From: Phalacrocorax aristotelis
Lineage: Eukaryota > Chordata > Aves > Suliformes > Phalacrocoracidae
NCBI RefSeq assembly: GCF_949628215.1
Contig: NC_134311.1
Span: 78,176,090-78,240,089, forward strand
Direction: 5' to 3'
Length of the DNA: 64,000 bases
Shown: one piece after another, positions 24,601 to 33,175 of the stretch
How positions within the stretch are numbered: the stretch's first letter is position 1
Layout: each line of letters begins with the position of its first letter
Position numbers and translations under genes: made by a program
Notes under the pieces: generated by a model
Seen by the model: only the letters and a program-made list of their open reading frames with translations
Told to the model about the DNA's origin: nothing
The model's database searches: none

Positions 24601-25613
24601 TCCTGACTGATAGGTGATTCTTCCCCTGTGAAATACAGCAGAATGAGTGGTTTCCAAGAAGCAGGTACTCTCTTCTGCTTCAGGGCTGCCCAGCACCCCT
24701 CAGGTTACTGCTGAAGAGAGACAGTGGAAGTAATCTTTTTTTTTTTTAAGGAAAAAAGGTAGACATTGTCTCTTTATTGAATTGTTATTTGTTTTTTTAA
24801 ACATAAAATTTTTTATTTTCTGTAAAACAAATAATAATTTTGGATGTTTTGTGTTTTCCATGCAAGTATTATTTAATATGTCACAACACAGTGTCACTAC
24901 TTGTGGTGAAGAACCTTCTTAGCAGTTCTTGGCAGAAAGGACAAAACCTGTGACGTTTGTTATGAGTATTTAGAAAGGACTTGTTTGACAGACTGATGAA
25001 CTGGATGGCATTAGGAACTTAAACTGAAAACCAGCACAGCTGTATATGGAACTTCTGAGAAACAGATTTTTTTTCTTCCAAGTATTCGTAATAATGTTAG
25101 AGCAGATGTGTGAAGCAGTGCAACCAGAAACCAATGGGTTTGTTAGGTTTTTTCCACTGACTGGCTTCAGCTGTTTTTTTTTTTTTTAAATTTCCTTGGT
25201 GTGTGATGTTTCTGTCCAGCCTGTAGGCTTTGTTTGCCACAGTATCATTGAGTTTGATTTATTGACAATAGATTGTGTTTCTTTATTTCAAAGAGGTTTA
25301 GCCACAGTCTGACTTAGTATTATTGTAAAACAAGAGCTGCAAAGCCTAATTACATCAAGTGTTCTTGACTAAATACTCAGGCTTTGTTCACATTTGTGTG
25401 ATAACACCATCGTTAGAACTATTGATACTGGATAAATCCAGTGGTTGTCCTGTATAAAGTGAAAGTTGGATAACTTAATCTGGTAAGATTTTTCCAATCT
25501 TGGTGTTTTGGTCTTTTTTTTTTTTGTTAGCTTGGGAGATTCCTTTTCCAGCTGACTTCTGCATTGTGACAGCTGTAAAACATTGGCTGTATTTGCATTT
25601 TCCCCACCTGTAG
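21662..25613 (+). other. ARK2N: ARK2N intron 3
   Basis: This intron is 3.95 kb and ends with CACCTGTAG. No recent repeat was recognised. The part at about 23520-24130 has higher complexity and clustered homeodomain/MEF2-like motifs and is listed separately. The hydrophobic 114-codon frame at 23565-23909 lies inside that block and is probably chance. T-rich homopolymers occur at 24737, 25178 and 25515. Confidence 0.7.
23520..24130. promoter_or_regulatory. Candidate conserved noncoding element in ARK2N intron 3
   Basis: Repeat-free, complex sequence with a MEF2-like GGGCTATTTAAG (23773-23784), two adjacent TAAT-type homeodomain sites around 23852-23872 (CATTAATGCATTAATAAA), and GC-containing flanks. 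The texture resembles deeply conserved enhancers. This is inference from composition and motifs only. Confidence 0.3.
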
Positions 25614-25740
25614 GTCATTTGGATCCAGGCTTCCTTGTAAGTGACAAAACCTGTTCCGGTAATGCCCAGATCAATGAAGAAATTAATATTGCCTCTTCTG
25701 ATAGTGAAGTAGAGATTGTTGGAGTTCAGGAACATGCCAG
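25614..25740 (+). CDS. ARK2N: ARK2N coding exon 3 (residues 303-345): SUMO-interacting motif
   Basis: The exon completes Gly303 and encodes HLDPGFLVSDK, then INIASSDSEVEIVGVQEHA, and two bases of Arg345. The segment SSDSEVEIVGV (330-340) has a hydrophobic core VEIVGV preceded by acidic and serine residues, the classic arrangement of a SUMO-interacting motif, and it matches one of the SIMs of Arkadia. The acceptor is CTGTAG|GT and the donor GCCAG|GTATGA. Orthology is clear. Confidence 0.95.
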
Positions 25741-26397
25741 GTATGAATTCTTTTTTCTTGCTTTAATATTTCTTTCATTTCATTAGAATATTGCCAAAAT
25801 TAATACAGAAAAAAACCGCTGACTTCCACTTCTGTGCTTGTCCATCTGTGACTGATGCCCAAAAGGTAGTGAACGTTGCACTTGTTTGTTCTGTTCTGCT
25901 GGTCATGGTGATGTTGGAATGTGTTTGTCTTCAGAGTGTTACCAACTTGATAAGTATTCAGCTTAAGCTTGTGATTCAATATTAAACATCAGCAGACAAA
26001 ATATATGTAGTATTAAAATACCAAATTTATATACATCAGGAATTCAGATTTTAAGGGTAGAGTGTGAATATGCAAATACATAAACAAAAATATTTATGTG
26101 GGTTCTTGTTTCCTTTCAAAATATTAACTTTAGGCATTTAATCAGCTTCCAGTTTATTTCATTAATCAGGAGTCATAAAAATACTATCAACATTTCAATG
26201 GCTAATGTCATAAGATAGCCCCTTTAGATTAAAAATTGGATCATGATAAATCTGTTTTCTTTCAAGATACAAGAAAGATCAAATACCCAAAGTAGATGAG
26301 GGTAAGAAAGCCAGAGGTTTCTCTCATGCTCAGATAGAAACCTGTCCAGCTGTGCTTCAGCTGTTGTTCTTGATAGGCATTTTTTGATGTTACTCTT
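25741..26397 (+). other. ARK2N: ARK2N intron 4, first part
   Basis: AT-rich intronic sequence up to the first CR1 insertion. The short open frame at 25791-25985 looks like chance. No recognisable repeat or regulatory signal. Confidence 0.65.
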
Positions 26398-26404
26398 CAT
26401 CTTG

Positions 26405-26932
26405 CCCCTGTGTTCGGCCCCGGTGAGGCCCCACCTCGAATGCTGGGCTCAGGTTTGGGCCTTGAGGTGCTGGAGCGTGTCCAGAGAAGGGCAGCGGGGC
26501 TGGGGCAGGGTCTGGAGCACAAGTGTGCTGGGGGGCGGCTGAGGGGGCTGGGGGGGTTTAGCCTGGAGAAGAGGGGGCTGAGGGGAGCCCTTCTCGCTCT
26601 CTGCAGCTGCCTGAGAGGGGCTGGAGTGAGGGGGGGGCTGGTCTCTGCTCCCAAGTCACCAGGGACAGGACGAGAGGGAACGGCCTCAAGCTGCGTCAGG
26701 GGAGGTTTAGGTTGGAGATGAGGGGAAATGCCTTCCCTGCCAGAGGGGTCAGGCCCTGGCACAGGCTGCCCAGAGAGGTGGGGGAGTCACCGTCCCTGGG
26801 GGGGTTCAAAGGACGTGCAGCCGTGGCCCTTGGGGCCATGGTTTAGGAGGCCTGGGGGTGTTGGGCTGGCGGTTGGACTTGATGATCCTAGAGGTTTTTT
26901 CAACCTTAACTGCATGATCCTGTGATCTTTAG
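26405..26932 (+). mobile_element. CR1 LINE 3' fragment, + orientation
   Basis: The GC-rich block starts with the CR1 reverse-transcriptase/3' region phrase 'TTCGGCCCCGGTGAGGCC' and continues through 'GTCCAGAGAAGGGCAGCGG', 'AGGTTTAGGTTGGAGATGAG' and 'CAGGCTGCCCAGAGAGGTGG'. It ends with the degenerate octamer-like tail 'GCATGATCCTGTGATC'. It is 5'-truncated, as is typical of CR1, and carries several G-runs. The long open frames within it, on both strands, are composition artefacts. Confidence 0.88.
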
Positions 26933-27231
26933 TCTATGGTCTTTCCTTGGCTTAAGGTATTATGAAGCAGTTGAACAAGACTGGCATTTTCATATAGTAT
27001 GGACGGTTAATCTGGTGGAATAAAAGCAAGTTAAAACAGTATACACACAGTCTCTTTCTAAAACTAGTCTGCTGCCTAGTAGATGCTCAGAGATGGAAAA
27101 GGGACAATGAACAGAGCTGTTCCTCATTGTCCCTTCACTGTGTCTTTGCTGAGGAGAGGAAGAAGGAAAGTGCGCAGGACCTGATCTCTTAGACAGGAAA
27201 CTGTACAGCCAAGAGCATTTATACCCAAGCT
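26933..27231. other. Intronic spacer with short hairpin
   Basis: About 300 bp between the CR1 and the ERVL fragment, with no recognised repeat family. It contains a 12-bp-stem hairpin (27099-27135). Its last 25 nt (27208-27232) are nearly identical to 30800-30824. Confidence 0.6.
27099..27135. repeat. Perfect 12-bp inverted repeat
   Basis: Arms AAGGGACAATGA (27099-27110) and TCATTGTCCCTT (27124-27135) flank a 13-nt loop. The stem is perfect but short for a microRNA precursor. There is no U run for a terminator-like role, and none is expected in an intron. Confidence 0.7.
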
Positions 27232-27650
27232 GTTCAAGAATCTGCAAAGCTGTTGTAGTGAGGGAAGAGGCACTAGAGAAGGCAGCAGCGAAGGTGCCAT
27301 TCTGTGTTTCCTCCATAAAAAAAACCTCTCAGAGGGGGAGGTATAATTGCGAATTGTTCCGTGAGGTCGTACCCAAGGTAAAGTAACAGCTTCAATACAA
27401 AACCCGAATACCAGATAAAACCCAAGGCTTTATTTGTTTTAATAACAACTCTCCCAGGCAAAACATCGCTAATCACTGCAGAGCACAGCAGACTACAAGA
27501 TCTAACAACAATCTTTAACAGACACAGCAAATACAAGGGCATGGTGCAGATTGGATAAACCGACATTGAGAACAGATGAGTCAGTGCTGTGACCATCAAC
27601 TGTTGTTATCTCAAACCTTCGTGCTCCACGTTGGTCACCAGAAAGGACTG
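27232..27650 (-). mobile_element. ERVL-like leader and 5' end of gag (fragment B)
   Basis: This is nearly base-for-base the same as 37622-38040 of the intergenic provirus; by eye only a handful of differences over about 420 nt. In minus orientation it follows the LTR. It contains a primer-binding-like TGGTGACC motif about ten bases from the LTR edge, a leader with an intact 108-codon frame (27273-27599), and the first codons of gag (reading down from 27316). It breaks off at 27232 after about 28 gag codons. It belongs to an old endogenous retrovirus and cannot encode a virus. Confidence 0.85.
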
Positions 27651-28234
27651 TGCTGTGGTTTAGCCCCAGACAGCAACTAAACACCACGCAGCTGCTCGCT
27701 CACTGCCCCCACCCCTGTGGGATGGGGAGAGAATTTGAAGAGCAAAAGCAAGTAAACCTGTGGGTTGAAATAAGAACAGTTTAATAATTAATATAAAATA
27801 GTAATATTGGGAATAATACTATAAGAAAAAGGAAAGTAACTAGAGAGAGAGAAGCAAAACCCAGAGGGGGGGAGGGGGCAAACAAACGAGTGATGCAGCC
27901 ACTTTCCACCCGCTGACCAATGCTGCCAGTCCCCAAGCCGGGATTGCTGCTTACCCCAGCCCCAGCTAACACACTGGGCATGACATCACATGATACAGAA
28001 TATCCCTTTGGCCAGTTTGGATCAGCTGCCTTAGCTGTGCCCCCTCCCCTCCCGGCTTCTTGTGCCCCCGGCAGAGCGTGGGAAGCTGTGAAAGTCCCTG
28101 ACTAGTACAGGCACTGCCCAGCAACAACTAACCATCGGTGTGTTATCAACATTATTCTCACACTAAATCCAAAGCACAGCACTGTGCCAGCTGCAGTGGA
28201 GAAAATTAACTCTATCCCAGCCAAAACCCTGACA
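27651..28234 (-). mobile_element. ERVL-like LTR (copy B)
   Basis: About 584 bp with short inverted ends; in minus orientation it opens TGTCAGGG and closes CAGCA. It shares the ends and the flanking thirds with the LTR at 38041-38636, including the conserved AATATCCCTTTGGCCAGTTT block. The middle (about 27805-27950) is a different sequence, so the two LTRs are subfamily mosaics. It abuts CR1 sequence directly on the right. Confidence 0.85.
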
Positions 28235-28235
28235 G

Positions 28236-28640
28236 GCAGGTATGTTGGAAGTTGTGTAAGGTTGCTGCCCAGTTGTGTAGGGATGGGGTCAGGAAGGCCA
28301 AGGTGCAGCTGGAGCTGAACTTGGCAAAGGGATGCGAAGAATAATAAGGGCCTCTACAGGTATGTCAGTAAGAAAAGGATGGCCAAAAATATGTACCCTC
28401 CTGATGAGCAAGATGGCATATTGGTACCAACAGATGAGGAGAAGACTGAAGTACTCAACTTTTTTGCTTCAGTCTCTACCGGCAGCCTCTCTTCCCCCAT
28501 GCCTCTCAAGTGGACGGACCACAAGATATCCCAGTTTCCATGAGTGCTTCATGCCTGCCCATAGGTGTGTAGGAGGAAGATGCTCCTCCCCAGATGGTAC
28601 TTGGGGAGATATTGCCAGCAGGGTGAGGGAGGGGGTCCTG
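28236..28640 (+). mobile_element. CR1 LINE ORF2-region fragment
   Basis: The phrases 'AAGGTGCAGCTGGAGCTGAACTTGGC' (split here as a motif of about 26 nt), 'AAGGGCCTCTACAGGTA' and 'GAGAAGACTGAAGTACTCAA' match the CR1 segment between the endonuclease and reverse transcriptase domains. In a full-length CR1 this lies well upstream of the 3' end, yet here it runs straight into the 3' region. Either the element is internally deleted or two insertions meet. Confidence 0.7.
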
Positions 28641-29180
28641 CCCCCCTGCCCCGCTCTGTGAGACCCCCCTGCAGCGCCGCCTCCAGCTCGGGGCTCCTCA
28701 GCACGGGACAGACACGGGGCTGTTGGAGCGGGGCCAGAGGGGGCACAGAAATGCTCCGAGGGCTGGAGCCCCCCTGCTGTGAGGAGAGGCTGGGAGAGCT
28801 GGGGTTGTTCAGCCTGGGGAAGGGAAGGCTGCGGGGGGACCTTATGGCGGCCTTTCAGTGCTTAAAGGGGGGCTGTAGGAGGGATGGGGGTGACCTCTTT
28901 AGCAAGGCCTGCTGTGACAGGACAAGGGGTGATGGTTTTAAAGTAAAGCAGGGGAGATCTAGACTGGATATAAGGAAAACGTTTCTTTACAGTGAGGGTG
29001 GTGAAACCCTGTCCCAGGTTGCCCCGAGAGGTGGTCGATGCCCCATCCCTGGACACACTCAAGGCCAGGCTGGACGGGGCTCTGAGCAACCTGATCGAGT
29101 TGAAGGTGTCCCTGCCCATGGCAGGGGGGTTGGACTAGGCGATCTTTAAAGGCCCTTCCAACCCAAACCATTCTATGATT
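28641..29180 (+). mobile_element. CR1 LINE 3' end, + orientation
   Basis: The typical CR1 3' region ends in 'CTTCCAACCCAAACC' and the terminal 'ATTCTATGATT' unit. It is very similar to the minus-strand copy at 46667-47178; much of the shared length looks identical. It carries the segment 'GAGGTGGTCGATGCCCC', which the other copy has lost. Confidence 0.9.
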
Positions 29181-30151
29181 TGACCAGTGCAGAAAACCTG
29201 GGTTCCTGAAATAATAGTACATGTGCCTTCACAAAGGCACTTGTTTAAGATTTACAGCTGGGAATGGAGTGATCATCTTAAAGGCTCCAGTAAATTCTTG
29301 TCATCACTTCATCATATAAAAAAATCAGTCTGTCTTTCATTTTGTTTTTTTTTTCTAATTAATATTAGCTTGTACTTGAATTGTCACACATCCTTTATTA
29401 ATATAAGTAAAAATACTGTAAGTAGATACGTACTTCACTTCAGCAAAGCACTTGAGTGTGTGCTTATCTTTAAATACATGATTTAGTCTCATTGACTGTA
29501 ATCACTGAAAGCGCCTATGTTTTGCTGAAGTGGGGCTGTGCTGTTATCAGTGGGCATTTCCCAGCACGTTTGTAATTTTTAGTTAAGAAATTATGAAGAC
29601 TAAAGAAAAATCAAGTGTAATGGTGGTTATAATGTAATTACAAGATCTCTCTTGTAGTGATTGTAACGGAAGTATCATTGTGGCCTTACTTTAACATGTG
29701 TGATTTCATATAGAGAGATATCTTTTTGCTTAGTCTCATCAAGCCTCACTTAAATTTTTTCTCTTCTTAGAAGTCCAGTGGGTAAAACTGCTGGCAGGAA
29801 ACTGTGCGTCTGAATAACGCATGGTATGACACATGATGGGAGCAACTTCTTCAAGATCCCTGGGATCAGTGCACATATGTTGCAAGGAATATCACTTTAC
29901 ACCCACCAGCAGAATTCAATTCTTAAAAATAGCTTAATTCCTACCACCATCCCCAAGTTTAAATTTAAGTTTAGTCTCAGCTTTGTTTACTTAAATAAGA
30001 TGTCATGGACTCTACAAACGGAAAATCCACGAGCACATTTTGGAGAGGGGCATGTTAACAAGATGCCTGAGTGATAAAACACTGCAGCTAAGAATCTGGT
30101 GCCTGAATTCAATAGTAGCTTTCATCCTTTGTGTTTTTTGCCTTGCTACAG
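29181..30151 (+). other. ARK2N: ARK2N intron 4, last part
   Basis: AT-rich intron ending in TTTTTTGCCTTGCTACAG at 30151. No repeat was recognised. The region just before the acceptor looks ordinary. Confidence 0.65.
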
Positions 30152-30341
30152 GTGTGTGCATCCCAGGGGAGGTGTGATTCAGAGTGTGTCTTCCTGGAAG
30201 CATGGCTCAGGCTCACAGTATATTAACACTCAGCAAACACAATCATGGACAGCTGTGACTCCCCAGCAGAATTGGTCTTCGCCTCCGGAAGTAGTAGACC
30301 TCACCTTGGATGAGGATACCAGACGCAAATATCTACTGTAA
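30152..30341 (+). CDS. ARK2N: ARK2N last coding exon (residues 345-407): C-terminal SIM
   Basis: The exon completes Arg345 and encodes CVHPRGGVIQSVSSWKHGSG, then a QTQSWTAVTPQQNW segment, and ends EVVDLTLDEDTRRKYLL before TAA at 30339-30341. VVDLTL (392-397) followed by acidic DED is a textbook SUMO-interacting motif, shared with Arkadia. The exon is the last in the known gene, and the stop position agrees with the vertebrate family. No RING domain follows, which separates ARK2N from Arkadia itself. Confidence 0.96.
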
Positions 30342-31236
30342 CACAGTGTCACTGTGCTTGTGTCCCCACCCCTCCTCCCCTTTGTGGCACAGAAGTTCAT
30401 TGTTAAAGCTTCAGCTTCAGAAGCCCTGTTCATGGCATTATGAAATTCAAAATCATGAAGTTTTTCGTTTCCGTAAGAATGTAGTATAATTTCAATATCA
30501 CTTAAAACGTTTTTGCTTTCTCGAAGGAGGATTCCTCCCAGAATTAAAAGCCAATAGCTCCAAATGTAAAACACATCTACACTTACTAACTTGTGTGTTT
30601 GTGTTGATCTGACGAAATAACTGTGTGCAAACTTATGTCCTCCCACCCTTCCCCACCTCCAACTTCAGAACACTTTGAGTTTATCAGTATATTGAGGTTT
30701 TTTAGTAGAAGTTAGTGTTTTGCTGTGTGAGCATCAGTGATTTTGAGAAATGCTGTGTCCTCACTGGGACTGAGGGTATTCAACACTTAAGAAAACTGGG
30801 CCAAGAGTATTTATACCCAAGCTGAGTTGGTTATGCTACCAGCAGGAGGGACTGTCTGTAATACAAATGGCCCATAACATATGCACTGAACAGCTTCTAA
30901 TTAAAGGATTTTTATTTTCAATATAATTTATAGTTTATACTCTCTTCAGTGCAGAGACTTCTGTCTACTTGACTACTGTGTTTCACTGATGATTTCCCAC
31001 AGCTTCTTAGGGTTTAAAATAGTAATAGTAGTGACTTACCAGCAGCTGGTTATTGCAAAAGCACAACAAAAAGAAAAGTAGTTAAAAGGCCCAGCATCCC
31101 TCTCCTTTTCAAATATAGCTGAACTTTTTTACTTACATCTGAGTCTTGCCTGGAGTAGGAGAAGGAGAGAACAGAACATTCTGCTCACTCATAGTCCTCA
31201 TTCCTACTGTTGCTTATTTGCTTTGTTGACCATCTC

Positions 31237-31237
31237 A

Positions 31238-31269
<32 letters not shown>

Positions 31270-31270
31270 A
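31237..31270. repeat. (AAAAC)n microsatellite
   Basis: Five to six AAAAC units in tandem, within the proposed ARK2N 3'UTR. Confidence 0.85.
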
Positions 31271-32782
31271 CCAAGTTGCAAAGCCCCAGTCCGGCAAAGT
31301 GCCGTAGGAGATGCGTAGAGTTCAGCGTTGGACAGTTTGCTGAAACTCGTGGAGCCATTCAAGTGCTTAAAACTCTGCCCTTAAAAGATGTTGCAGGGTC
31401 TGGGCTTAAGGCTGTGGGGGTTTTTTCCCCCGCTTAAACTAGATCTGCACCATTTTCCTGGCTTTAGATCATGTCTCTTATCCTAGTTTTGGAATTGTTT
31501 TTTTAAGGTATGATCCAGGAAACACTTTCTACCAGAATATTTACTGAAATCAGTGGAACTACTTACTTTAGCAGGCTGTAGTTTCTATAGTATATATGGA
31601 AATTCCTACCCCTCACCTGTCATTTTGAGCCTTTCTCAAGGCAAAAAACCAAAGATTAGACTTTAACAAGATGATAATCACTTTAAATGTCTATTGTGCA
31701 ATTAAAATGTTCCTTTGTGCTCACGATGTTTCTAGCGGGAATTTTGTACAGGTCTGTCATCAGATTTTTTGCCATTTAAGGCTGAATGGGGGTAGTCAGG
31801 ACATGGGAAGTTCTGTTTTCTTTTTGTGTTAGTTGATTTCTAAATTTATTTGGCTTCTAATAATTTTATCTGTAGGTGAAAAAAGAATAAATAAAATTGT
31901 CTATGTCACATAAGAAAGCAAAAAAAAAAAAAACCAGCACTGGTGGTATAGTTAGTAGCAAACAGCTTTTTCTTTAATATGCAGAACGGTTGTGACTGCA
32001 TTTTAAAGAACAGCTAGGTAAGGGACTGATATTCCGGTTTAAAGCTTTCTAAAACATTGAACCTAAGTGTATTGCATGGCTGGAAAAAATATATGTGGTG
32101 CTTCTAGTGACCGATTTCTTTCTCTGGGGGTGGGAGGGAGGGAGCGGTGCGTGGATGGAGCCCGTTCGCATTGCAGTAGGGCCAAGCCCTGTGCTGCTGG
32201 GGCACTGGGTCAGTAGTGACTGTTGATCTTTTCTCCTCTTGTATTAATCACACAACTCAGTCATCGTTTAGTGGGCTAGCACACATGCTGTAAAGGTAAC
32301 TTTGGAACAATGACTCAGTGTGGCTGCTTTTTCCTGTTTCACAAAGTCTTTAAAAGATCAATTTTGAAGAAAGCTGCAGGGACTCATTTGTAGTCCTTCC
32401 ATGAAAAATGCAAACTAAATCTCTTGTTTTTCAGTTTGTATATGATGTGACTTCCATGTATATATAAAAACAACTGCGTCCTAACCAAACTTCCTCCAAC
32501 TGTGCACTGTGTTTGTTTAAACAGTTCATGTATTGTAGTCTGATGCAGGTTTTCTATTATTTAAAACACTACATATTTTCTCTTATTCCTCACAAATTTG
32601 AGGGGGTAGTGATCTGAAAACCGCAGTCACTGGATACGTAAGAAGTGTTTTGTTTTTGTTGCTTTTTTTGTGGGTTTTTTTTTTTTTTGTGTAGAGAGAG
32701 CAAAAGGTGCCTGGATGGTTTTGCTTTTCTCAGCAGGAAGGATAAATGCTAGCCGTTGTATGGCTCAGAACCAATGCACTTG

Positions 32783-32850
32783 GGGCCTGACCCAGAACCC
32801 ACTGGAGCTGATGTGGGACTTTCCATTGACTTAAGTGTGCATTGGCTCAA
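32783..32850. repeat. Degenerate ancient hairpin element
   Basis: The left part, GGGCCTGACCCAGAACCCA, is loosely complementary to the right part, which contains CCATTGACTTAAGTG and ends GGCTCAAGCCC. It resembles the amniote palindromic repeat whose core is 'cattgacttcagtgggg', so it may be a relative of the 15029 hairpin. It is strongly eroded. Confidence 0.4.
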
Positions 32851-33150
32851 GCCCTTCACAGTTTAGCACTTCCTGAATTGCTGGAGTGTGAACTTGGAAT
32901 CTTCTGTAGTGAAGACAAATCATTGCTAAGAATATAAATGTTTAAAACGTGATACTTTAGTTAAAAATTTTGATTCTTTTTGACACTCATTATTTAGTTC
33001 TAATTTTCCATCTAGTATTTAATGGTCTTTGGAGAAAAATAATAATAAAACAGAGTGTTATATATAAATATATATATTTTTGGTGCAAGATGAGACCTTC
33101 TGTTTTTTGAAACAAGTCTGTAGCATAAAGGTTAAACTATTTTAAGACAA

Positions 33151-33156
33151 AATAAA
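33151..33156 (+). promoter_or_regulatory. ARK2N: Candidate distal ARK2N polyadenylation signal
   Basis: An AATAAA about 2.8 kb after the stop codon, the last hexamer before the sequence texture changes, with GT/T-rich sequence about 10-25 nt downstream. Confidence 0.45.
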
Positions 33157-33175
33157 ATAGAGTGTATTATTTAAA

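Larger units (their letters stand above)
2553..33175 (+). other. ARK2N: ARK2N gene span inside the window
   Basis: The span runs from the first visible splice acceptor to a candidate distal polyadenylation site. Four coding exons join with matching phases (724, 183, 127 and 190 nt, total 1,224 nt), giving 407 amino acids plus a stop. The human protein is about 404 residues, so the model looks complete. Introns inside the coding region are about 18.1, 4.0 and 4.4 kb. The protein is an N-terminal homologue of Arkadia (RNF111) without a RING domain. In mammals it is a phosphorylation target of AMPK and PKA in muscle and a proposed regulator of PKA signalling. Family and orthology are firm; the exact transcript ends are inferred. 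Confidence 0.93.
30342..33175 (+). other. ARK2N: ARK2N 3'UTR (proposed)
   Basis: AT-rich sequence with few repeats follows the stop codon. AATAAA hexamers occur at several points (for example around 31886, 33044 and 33151). The last is followed by GTGTATT-rich sequence and then by DNA of different, more GC-balanced texture, so I place the distal end near 33175. Mammalian ARK2N transcripts also have a multi-kilobase 3'UTR. It contains an AAAAC microsatellite and an ancient hairpin-like repeat. The end is an estimate. Confidence 0.5.

Noticed and set aside
26410..26721. 103-codon Gly/Leu-rich frame
   Set aside because: Lies wholly within a CR1 3' region outside the CR1 coding frame.
28565..29149. 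194-codon + strand frame
   Set aside because: Runs through the CR1 3' region; open only because of GC-rich repeat sequence.
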